From an uncultured Treponema sp. (GTDB lineage: Bacteria; Spirochaetota; Spirochaetia; Treponematales; Treponemataceae): 5,479 bases of DNA. Position 1 is the stretch's first letter, and each line of letters opens with the position of its first letter. The notes under the pieces are model-generated. The model saw nothing but the letters and a program-made list of their open reading frames with translations. It was not told the origin of the DNA and ran no database searches. The stretch covers positions 1-5,479 of the forward strand of contig CAMJAJ010000116.1 in the NCBI GenBank assembly GCA_946403565.1. Direction: 5' to 3'. Shown here in pieces: positions 1-4,476 of this stretch. A program made the position numbers and the translations under genes.

Positions 1-616
1 CATGGGTGTGGATTTCCACCGGGAGGTCAACCTTCGCCTTGATCGCCTTGACCAAATCATAGGCGGCATAGGGCTTGAGGAGTCCGGACATGTCCTTGAT
101 ACAGATGGAGTCCGCGCCGAAGTCCGCGTAGGTCTTGGCAAGCTCCGCATATTTCTCAATCGTATGGTAGGGGGTGACGGCGTAAGAGATGGCCATCTGG
201 ACGTGCTTGCCCGTCTTCTTGGCGGCCTTGGTGGCGCACTCCATGTTGCGGGGGTCGTTGCAGGCATCGAAGATGCGGAACACATCGATTCCGTTCTTGG
301 CGGCAATCTCGACGAACTTCTCGACGACGTCATCCGCGTAGTGGCGGTAGCCGAGCAGGTTCTGGGCGCGCAGCAGCATCATGATCTTGGAATTCGGCAT
401 GGCCGCATGCAGCTTGCGAAGGCGCTCCCAAGGATCCTCGTTCAGGAAGCGGATGCAGGAGTCGTAGGTCGCTCCACCCCAGCCCTCGACAGCCCAGTAG
501 CCGATCTTGTCAATCATACCGCAGGCGGGAAGCATATCCGCCGTGGTCATACGCGTCGCATGCAGCGACTGGTGCGCATCGCGAAGCACCAACTCAGTTA
601 TACCAACCTTAGACAT
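1..616 (-). CDS. oadA: Oxaloacetate decarboxylase alpha subunit (carboxyltransferase), N-terminal part, cut by window edge
   Basis: This encodes the cytoplasmic carboxyltransferase subunit of the sodium-pumping oxaloacetate decarboxylase. In this family it moves the carboxyl group from oxaloacetate to biotin, giving pyruvate. Only 205 residues are in the window; the rest, including any biotinyl domain, lies beyond position 1. The visible part is the TIM-barrel start: LRDAHQS at residues 11-17 (metal ligand D13), VEGWGGATYD at 43-52, LLRAQNLLGYR at 81-91, FRIFDACND at 113-121, CIKDMSG at 172-178 with the catalytic lysine K174, and the metal-binding HTH at 203-205. The ATG at 614-616 has GAGG at 622-625, five bases upstream, and an AGGAG a little farther off. 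It follows oadG by 55 bases without its own clear promoter, so it is probably co-transcribed. Pyruvate carboxylase subunit B shares this domain, but the adjacent oadG favours the decarboxylase. Confidence 0.93.
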   Translation of the reverse strand, partial: MSKVGITELVLRDAHQSLHATRMTTADMLPACGMIDKIGYWAVEGWGGATYDSCIRFLNEDPWERLRKLHAAMPNSKIMMLLRAQNLLGYRHYADDVVEKFVEIAAKNGIDVFRIFDACNDPRNMECATKAAKKTGKHVQMAISYAVTPYHTIEKYAELAKTYADFGADSICIKDMSGLLKPYAAYDLVKAIKAKVDLPVEIHTH

Positions 617-671
617 AAAAACCTCGTATACTCCTAATAATTATGTGCAGAAATGTAAACAGCAGCTCTCG

Positions 672-896
672 TTAATGAAGCGCGGCAGCAATGGCCGCAA
701 CCACGGCCTGGGTGTCCGCAGCAGGGGCGGCAGCAGCATTTGATGCGTCCTGATTATCCTTATCAGCTCCGACAGCATGAAGCACCGAATGGAGCGCATA
801 CATAGAAACAATCATGATGATAAGGAAAGAAAAGACGACTCCCATACCAAGCAAGGTCAGCATTGCGCTTTGACTGAGCATTTGTGCGATTGTCAT
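672..896 (-). CDS. oadG: Oxaloacetate decarboxylase gamma subunit
   Basis: This 74-residue protein has the architecture of OadG, the small membrane subunit that holds the alpha and beta subunits of the sodium-pumping decarboxylase together. One transmembrane helix spans about residues 11-33 (AMLTLLGMGVVFSFLIIMIV). A charged stretch follows (ADKDNQD, 44-50), then an Ala/Pro-rich linker (SNAAAAPAAD), and finally the conserved-looking tail AVVAAIAAALH, which resembles the VVAAI-AA ending seen in family members. Sequence conservation in this family is low, so the call rests on the architecture and on oadA lying directly downstream. The ATG is preceded by CGGAGG at 901-906 with a 4-base spacer, which fixes the start. 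It is the first gene of the operon; oadB would be expected beyond the left edge but cannot be seen here. Confidence 0.88.
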   Translation of the reverse strand: MTIAQMLSQSAMLTLLGMGVVFSFLIIMIVSMYALHSVLHAVGADKDNQDASNAAAAPAADTQAVVAAIAAALH

Positions 897-931
897 GATT
901 CCTCCGATATTAAAAGAACAAACTTAACCGG

Positions 932-960
932 ATTATAGAGGATTGCTGAAATTTATACAA
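932..960 (-). promoter_or_regulatory. Sigma-70-type promoter of the oadG-oadA operon
   Basis: Read on the minus strand, TTGTAT (955-960) and a perfect TATAAT (932-937) are separated by 17 bases. Transcription would begin near 925, giving a leader of roughly 28 bases that includes the CGGAGG ribosome binding site at 901-906. The region lies just after the stop codon of the SH3-like lipoprotein gene (973). No terminator hairpin is visible between that stop and this promoter, so read-through from the upstream operon is also possible. Confidence 0.7.
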
Positions 961-972
961 GGGCATATCGGA

Positions 973-1377
973 CTAGCGTTCCAGGAGCTTTGCGGCCGCG
1001 GCCTGGGCGTTCATCCTGTTTTCATAGATGGTGAGGGAATCTTCAATCAGCCAGCCCCGGTCAAAGCCATACCAGGTGACGACCCGGACGACGCCTCCCG
1101 AATCCTTCACGCTACTTATCTTCTTGCCGGTGACGACCAGGACATCCCCCCGCCTGGCATGCTGGGAGACCTTGTTCTCAAAGCCCGCGTCCTCGCGGAA
1201 AGCCGCGACCGGATCGGTTATGACCGCCCACTCAACACCAGGCAGGTAGGCAAGCGGCTCCTCCCCGGGAAGGCCGAACTCTATGGCCTGCTCCACCCGC
1301 TTGCGGCAGGAGGAAAGGAGGAGCAGCAGCGACAGCAGGGCGAGGGCCGCCCGCATGAAGGGTCTTCTCGGATTCAT
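973..1377 (-). CDS. Small lipoprotein with SH3-like domain
   Basis: This predicted lipoprotein has 134 residues. The start MNPRRPFMRAALALL is followed by a leucine-rich hydrophobic stretch and the lipobox LSSC, with the lipidated cysteine at residue 24. The mature part (about residues 47-118) has the layout of a bacterial SH3 domain: WAVITDPVAAF, a mid-domain RRGDVLVVTG turn, then VRVVTWYGFDRGWLIEDSL with the typical GWL near the end. Such domains often bind peptidoglycan or other envelope ligands, but the target here is unknown. The start ATG shares one base with the TGA of the upstream Nudix gene (TGATG), with a GAGG at 1388-1391, so translational coupling is likely. The frame stays open upstream to an ATG near 1473, but that start would put 32 non-signal residues before the signal peptide. 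An ATG at codon 8 is another possible start. It is the last gene of the 2332-973 unit. Confidence 0.75.
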   Translation of the reverse strand: MNPRRPFMRAALALLSLLLLLSSCRKRVEQAIEFGLPGEEPLAYLPGVEWAVITDPVAAFREDAGFENKVSQHARRGDVLVVTGKKISSVKDSGGVVRVVTWYGFDRGWLIEDSLTIYENRMNAQAAAAKLLER

Positions 1378-1799
1378 CAGGAAAGGGCCTCGACATACTT
1401 CCGCACGGCAGGATAGAGCTTCATGTCGCTGTCCACAAAGCTCAGCTGTTCCACCTCCGGAATCTCCACCCACCTGTACTCGGAATGTTCCGTCAGCACA
1501 TACGGGCGCGCAATGCCGTCATGCGGCACAAAGACCCGGTAGGCATGGAGGGCAACCTCCGTTCCGTTGTGGACGAAAGACGCCTCGGCTATCTTCTCGC
1601 CGACGGTGACCTCCACGCCGAATTCCTCCCGGAACTCGCGGACGAGGGCCTCGGCATCGGACTCGCCGGCCTCCAGCTTGCCGCCGGGGAACTCCCAACG
1701 GCCGCCCATCTGTCCCGTCGGATTACGGTGGGCAACGAGGACCTTCTTCCCGTCAAGGGCAATGCAGGCTATGGAAACAGCCCCGCTCGCGCTCTGCAT
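1377..1799 (-). CDS. MutT-type Nudix hydrolase (putative 8-oxo-dGTP diphosphatase)
   Basis: This 140-residue cytoplasmic enzyme has a complete, canonical Nudix box at residues 40-62: G40, E46, then R54-E55-F-R-E58-E59-F-G61-V. That fits G-x5-E-x7-R-E-U-x-E-E-x-G-U, and the glutamates bind the catalytic magnesium. The preceding GGRWEFPGGKLE (32-43) and the later EHSEYRWV (104-111) are typical of the MutT branch. Known members hydrolyse oxidised or non-canonical nucleoside triphosphates to monophosphate and pyrophosphate. The length matches single-domain MutT proteins. Substrate cannot be read from sequence: 8-oxo-dGTP is the likeliest, but a broader (d)NTP pyrophosphatase is possible. The start lies 8 bases after the stop of the membrane-protein gene (1808), with only a weak ribosome binding site, so it probably depends on coupling. 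Its stop overlaps the start of the lipoprotein gene by one base. Confidence 0.9.
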   Translation of the reverse strand: MQSASGAVSIACIALDGKKVLVAHRNPTGQMGGRWEFPGGKLEAGESDAEALVREFREEFGVEVTVGEKIAEASFVHNGTEVALHAYRVFVPHDGIARPYVLTEHSEYRWVEIPEVEQLSFVDSDMKLYPAVRKYVEALS

Positions 1800-1807
1800 G
1801 GCCGTGC

Positions 1808-2332
1808 CTAGAGGAGGATGACGCGGGGGATAAGGAAGTGGAGCACTCCGGCGGCAAGGCAGATGATGCCGAGGTACTTGCGTGAGTCTATGAAGATGGA
1901 CTCCACCGTTTCATTCAGCGAGCTTCCGTCGGAAGAGATCTCATAATATTCGACCAGGAAGGCAAAGCCGCCGAGCATGCCCGCCAGGGCGGGAAGGATG
2001 TCGCCGATAAAAGGCACGTCCATCGGGGACAGCAGCTTGATTATGGCGACGAAGATGCTCAGGACTCCGACCACCAGGCGGAAGGCCCTGTTGTTGAACA
2101 CCGAGAAGGACTCCAGCGAGGACTTTGGGCCGGAACTGGCGGAAGCCTCCTCATAGCCGTCATCCCCTCCGAGGTCGCCAAAGCTGTCCTCGTCCTCGGG
2201 GAACGTATCCACGGAAGGCAGGGTCGCCTCCTCATCCCCGGAAGCGGACAGGGCCGTCAGGTCACGGCCGTACATCAGGACAAGCCCCACAAGGATATTG
2301 AACAAGACGGAAAGAAAATAAAACTGCGCCAT
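1808..2332 (-). CDS. Conserved-looking multi-pass membrane protein with acidic loop, function unknown
   Basis: I do not recognise a named family for this 174-residue protein. A hydrophobic helix at about residues 4-21 is followed by a long, strongly acidic Ser/Gly-rich loop (about 32-65, with DEE, PEDEDS, GGDDGYEE). Three more hydrophobic segments follow: about 84-101 (FRLVVGVLSIFVAIIKLL), 107-128 (VPFIGDILPALAGMLGGFAF) and 153-174 (YLGIICLAAGVLHFLIP). This suggests four membrane passes. The start is supported by GAGAGG at 2341-2346, 8 bases upstream, and by the promoter at 2370-2398. It is the first gene of a three-gene unit with the Nudix hydrolase and the SH3-like lipoprotein. No catalytic or transport motif is visible. 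The acidic loop could be an interaction or ion-binding region, which is speculation. Confidence 0.8.
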   Translation of the reverse strand: MAQFYFLSVLFNILVGLVLMYGRDLTALSASGDEEATLPSVDTFPEDEDSFGDLGGDDGYEEASASSGPKSSLESFSVFNNRAFRLVVGVLSIFVAIIKLLSPMDVPFIGDILPALAGMLGGFAFLVEYYEISSDGSSLNETVESIFIDSRKYLGIICLAAGVLHFLIPRVILL

Positions 2333-2369
2333 ATCCCAAACCTCTCTTTACCAATGATTTTTGCCTGCT

Positions 2370-2398
2370 ATTATACTGTACAACGAAAGTTTTGTACA
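2370..2398 (-). promoter_or_regulatory. Promoter of the membrane protein-Nudix-lipoprotein operon
   Basis: On the minus strand a perfect TATAAT (2370-2375) lies 17 bases downstream of TGTACA (2393-2398, four of six matches to TTGACA). A start near 2363 would give a leader of about 30 bases carrying GAGAGG at 2341-2346. The -35 element and the spacer lie inside a perfect inverted repeat, listed separately. Confidence 0.68.
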
Positions 2399-2400
2399 GT
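2375..2400. promoter_or_regulatory. Operator-like perfect inverted repeat over the Nudix-operon promoter
   Basis: ACTGTACAA (2375-2383) and its exact reverse complement TTGTACAGT (2392-2400) are separated by 8 bases. The right arm contains the -35 hexamer and the left arm touches the last base of the -10 hexamer on the minus strand. The dyad therefore fills the core promoter and lies upstream of the predicted transcription start. It cannot act as an RNA hairpin in that transcript, which favours a DNA-binding dimer, probably a repressor. The TGTACA cores are 16 bp apart. I cannot assign a regulator family: the half-site spacing does not fit the E. coli LexA box (CTGT-N8-ACAG). Confidence 0.6.
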
Positions 2401-2418
2401 TGTCTGGCCGCCCCACCA

Positions 2419-2465
2419 CCCTGCAGCCGGCAGGGCCGTTCCAAACGGCCGCCTGGACTTCAGGC
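2419..2465 (-). terminator. Cluster of GC-rich hairpins after the single-pass membrane protein gene; possible terminator without U-tract
   Basis: Three short dyads follow the stop at 2476-2478. They are GCCTG/CAGGC (2451-2455 with 2461-2465), GGCCGTT/AACGGCC (2434-2440 with 2444-2450, 3-base loop) and CCCTGC/GCAGGG (2419-2424 with 2430-2435). The last two overlap by two bases. A longer-range pairing is also possible, with GCAGCC (2423-2428) against GGCTGC (2463-2468). No T-run follows in the minus direction, so this is not a textbook intrinsic terminator. It may be a 3'-end stabilising or pausing structure, or chance in GC-rich DNA. The rest of the 2333-2475 gap is the promoter and operator of the next operon. 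Confidence 0.35.
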
Positions 2466-2475
2466 TGCCTCCCGG

Positions 2476-3081
2476 TCATTTCCGCACGACGGAGGAGCTG
2501 AGGTTCAGCGTCTGGCCGTCCAGGACGAGGGAACAGGTGACCTTCTTGGCCTCGTAGTCGCCGAATGCCTCCCTGATGTAGCAGCTCTCCCCCGCCGGGG
2601 AGTCATACAGGAAGTCCTGGCTGCTGGCCGCTGAAAGCACGCCGTCGCTGTTGGTGACGGAGAAGCTGGCGGTAAAGGCCTTCTGCTCGTAGTCGCCCCG
2701 GTGCCGCTTCTTCGTCAGGTAGGAAGGCCGGACCTCCACGCTTGCGAAGAGCTGCTCCTGGAAGGAGAAGGCCGACATTTCGCAGTACATGCCCCCGACG
2801 GTCCCCGCGTTGCCACCGCCCCGGAGGAAGGTCAGCGCGATCACCAGGCCGAAGCACATCATCATGCCGGTGAAGATGGCGCGGTTGCCCTTGGTGGAGA
2901 CCAGGACGCGGAACAGGCCCCGCTTGGGCAGCCCCTTCCCCTCGGCCAGGTCCTTGAGGTGCATCTTGTCGTTGTCGTAGTACTTGCGGTACTCCCCCCG
3001 CTGATAGTAGAAGTGGAGCGGCTCCTCGCCCTCGGCATATCCGTCCACCGAACTGCTGCCGCCAATCACATTGTTTTCCAT
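2476..3081 (-). CDS. Single-pass membrane protein with extracytoplasmic C-terminal domain, function unknown
   Basis: I do not recognise this 201-residue protein. The N-terminal part is hydrophilic and tyrosine-rich (HFYYQRGEYRKYYDNDKMHLKDLAEG, about 23-48, quoted in part: YYQRGEYRKYY) and then becomes basic (PKRGLFRVLVSTKGNR). A single hydrophobic helix follows at about residues 69-86 (IFTGMMMCFGLVIALTFL). The positive charge before the helix predicts a cytoplasmic N-terminus and an extracytoplasmic domain of about 110 residues. That domain alternates beta-like stretches (KAFTASFSVTNSDGVLS, KKVTCSLVLDGQTLNLSSSV), which suggests a small beta-sandwich. The chosen ATG (3079-3081) has a strong GGGGAGGGGA at 3091-3101, nine bases upstream. 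The frame is open to an ATG at 3144, but that start has no ribosome binding site and adds a Cys/Gly/Arg-rich leader. It begins 89 bases after the propeller lipoprotein with no clear promoter between, so co-transcription is likely. Confidence 0.78.
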   Translation of the reverse strand: MENNVIGGSSSVDGYAEGEEPLHFYYQRGEYRKYYDNDKMHLKDLAEGKGLPKRGLFRVLVSTKGNRAIFTGMMMCFGLVIALTFLRGGGNAGTVGGMYCEMSAFSFQEQLFASVEVRPSYLTKKRHRGDYEQKAFTASFSVTNSDGVLSAASSQDFLYDSPAGESCYIREAFGDYEAKKVTCSLVLDGQTLNLSSSVVRK

Positions 3082-3170
3082 AAAAGTTGGTCCCCTCCCC
3101 CAAAAACGATAGCCACGCGGGCAGGCTCCAAAGCAGGACGGCATGATCGCCGCGGCCTTGGGCTGCCTTC

Positions 3171-4409
3171 CTAGTTATTAATGACAGACTGTATCAAGGA
3201 GTCTGTCCGCCACCAGACAACATCGGCCTTGTCGTTCCTGACGAACAGGGCGGAAAGGATACCGGAGTTGCTCAAATCGAAGTCATAATACAGCAGCTTG
3301 CTGCGGTCAACCGCAAGCTCCCGCCGCAGGATCCGCTGGCCATCGCCCTGGATCATCTGCAGGTCAAAGCCCTTCTGCGTGCTGACGATGAAAAAGAGCC
3401 AGCCGCTCTCCGTCACGCCAAGGAAATCATAGGGAATGCTGTACTGCTCGCCGGAAAAGCCCTCGGTGATCTCCTCGCTGTCGCTCAGGATCTCTATCGG
3501 CTCCCCGTACAGGCCGTCCTCCACGGAAAGCGAGTAGACCCGGGAAGAATCGTAGTCCACGCCGGACTGCAGGCGGCTGGCCTCGTCGATATAGCTCTTG
3601 TAGTAGTCCACGGACAGGTAGAGCGTGCGGCTGCCGTAGTCCGGGATAATCGACGTTATGTTGGAGAAAGAATCCAGCCCCTCGTCCTTGAGCGGGTTGG
3701 GAACGCTGTCCTTCGCTATCGGCAGCTGGTAGAGCAGGTAACCCGACGCAGAAAACCAGTAGACCATGTAGTAGGACGACAGGTAGCAGACCACCACAAG
3801 CTCGTCGGCGTTGTTCGTGTAGATTCCCTTTATGTAGGGAAAGGGCGTGCCTCCCGGCCCCTGCTGGCCGATGTAGTCCATGAAGTTCCCCTTGCCGTCA
3901 AAGCGGATGACTATCTGGCTCAAGACCAGCTGGTTCTTCTCATCCTGCTCCTGCCTATCCAGCGGCAGCGTGTCCACGACGTAGAGCTTCTGGGAGGAGT
4001 CCACCGTTATGGAAGAAAGCTCGTTGAAGCCGTACTCCACGGCCTTCATCGTCGTCTCGCCCTTTCCCTTGTGGTCCAGATACGAGGCGCGCGGGTTGAA
4101 CTCGGGATTGTAGAAATAGACGACGAGGTCGCCGAAGTTGTTCATCTCCATGATCTTCCGCGCCTCTCCGTTGAGCACGTAGAAGAAGCCGTTCCGCATC
4201 ACGAGCGAGGTGTTCACGTCGGAAACGGAGGTCAGGTCAAAGACGTTCAGCTGGTTCTCGAAGTTCCCGTATCCGAAGCTGAATATCTCCTTCTCCTCCA
4301 GGGACACGACCTTGCCCGACCGCTCGCAGGATGAAAAAGGGATGAGCAGGCTCAGAAGCACCAACAGGCAGCGGACATGGAGGACGAGGCCGCGGGACGC
4401 ATTTTTCAT
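3171..4409 (-). CDS. Lipoprotein with NHL/beta-propeller-like repeats, function unknown
   Basis: This is a 412-residue predicted lipoprotein. The signal peptide is basic at first (MKNASRGLVLHVR), then hydrophobic (LLVLLSLLIPF), and ends in a relaxed spirochaetal lipobox FSSC with the lipidated cysteine at residue 28. The mature protein is rich in beta-strand repeats. The clearest is NHL-like: IVIRFDGKGNFMDYIGQQG at about 166-184, then PFPYIKGIYTNNADELVVVC. Others are GFFYVLNGEARKIMEMNNFG (74-93), ITVDSSQKLYVVD (134-146) and FLGVTESGWLFFIV (329-342). A six- or seven-bladed propeller is the natural reading, and such folds usually mediate binding rather than catalysis. From memory it resembles spirochaete lipoproteins annotated only by locus-type names such as LIC_12708 family; I could not verify this. 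It is divergent from secA. No in-frame start lies upstream before a TAA, so the start is firm despite the lack of a ribosome binding site. Confidence 0.82.
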   Translation of the reverse strand: MKNASRGLVLHVRCLLVLLSLLIPFSSCERSGKVVSLEEKEIFSFGYGNFENQLNVFDLTSVSDVNTSLVMRNGFFYVLNGEARKIMEMNNFGDLVVYFYNPEFNPRASYLDHKGKGETTMKAVEYGFNELSSITVDSSQKLYVVDTLPLDRQEQDEKNQLVLSQIVIRFDGKGNFMDYIGQQGPGGTPFPYIKGIYTNNADELVVVCYLSSYYMVYWFSASGYLLYQLPIAKDSVPNPLKDEGLDSFSNITSIIPDYGSRTLYLSVDYYKSYIDEASRLQSGVDYDSSRVYSLSVEDGLYGEPIEILSDSEEITEGFSGEQYSIPYDFLGVTESGWLFFIVSTQKGFDLQMIQGDGQRILRRELAVDRSKLLYYDFDLSNSGILSALFVRNDKADVVWWRTDSLIQSVINN

Positions 4410-4417
4410 ATATCGAT

Positions 4418-4446
4418 AGAATAAAGAATCAATGTCTTATTGTCAA
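4418..4446 (-). promoter_or_regulatory. Sigma-70-type promoter of the propeller lipoprotein gene, leaderless geometry
   Basis: On the minus strand a consensus TTGACA (4441-4446) is followed after 17 bases by TATTCT (4418-4423). The expected transcription start is around 4411-4414, only two to five bases before the ATG at 4409. No Shine-Dalgarno sequence is visible between the -10 box and the ATG, so the mRNA would be effectively leaderless. The -35 hexamer overlaps that of the opposing secA promoter. Confidence 0.68.
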
Positions 4447-4468
4447 TGATTCAAAAAAAGGGTATAGT
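4440..4468 (+). promoter_or_regulatory. Sigma-70-type promoter of secA, leaderless geometry
   Basis: TTGTCA (4440-4445; five of six matches to TTGACA) and TATAGT (4463-4468; five of six matches to TATAAT) are separated by 17 bases. The expected start lies at 4474-4477, on or a few bases before the secA ATG at 4477. The only purine-rich stretch upstream of the ATG is AAAGGG ending at 4462, 14 bases away and inside the promoter spacer, so it would not be in the transcript. Confidence 0.68.
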
Positions 4469-4476
4469 ACGGCGTT

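Noticed and set aside
2..637. Open frame of about 211 codons on the plus strand
   Set aside because: It lies opposite oadA, whose conserved catalytic motifs are clear on the minus strand. The plus-strand translation has no recognisable features.
952..957. TATAAA on the minus strand as an alternative -10 box for the oad operon
   Set aside because: No good -35 lies 16-18 bases upstream of it, while the perfect TATAAT at 932-937 has TTGTAT at exactly 17 bases.
1378..1473. Extended N-terminus for the SH3-like lipoprotein starting near 1473
   Set aside because: It would overlap the Nudix gene by about 97 bases and place 32 Cys/Gly-rich residues ahead of a clean signal peptide with lipobox. The TGATG start at 1377 explains the gene better.
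2375..2400. LexA (SOS) box reading of CTGT...ACAG
   Set aside because: The half-sites are 16 bases apart rather than the 8 of the E. coli LexA box, so a LexA assignment is not supported.
3082..3144. Extended N-terminus of the single-pass membrane protein starting at 3144
   Set aside because: There is no ribosome binding site before 3144, while a strong GGGGAGGGGA precedes the ATG at 3081 at a good distance.
4457..4462. AAAGGG as a ribosome binding site for secA
   Set aside because: It is 14 bases from the ATG and lies within the promoter spacer, so it would not be transcribed from the predicted start.
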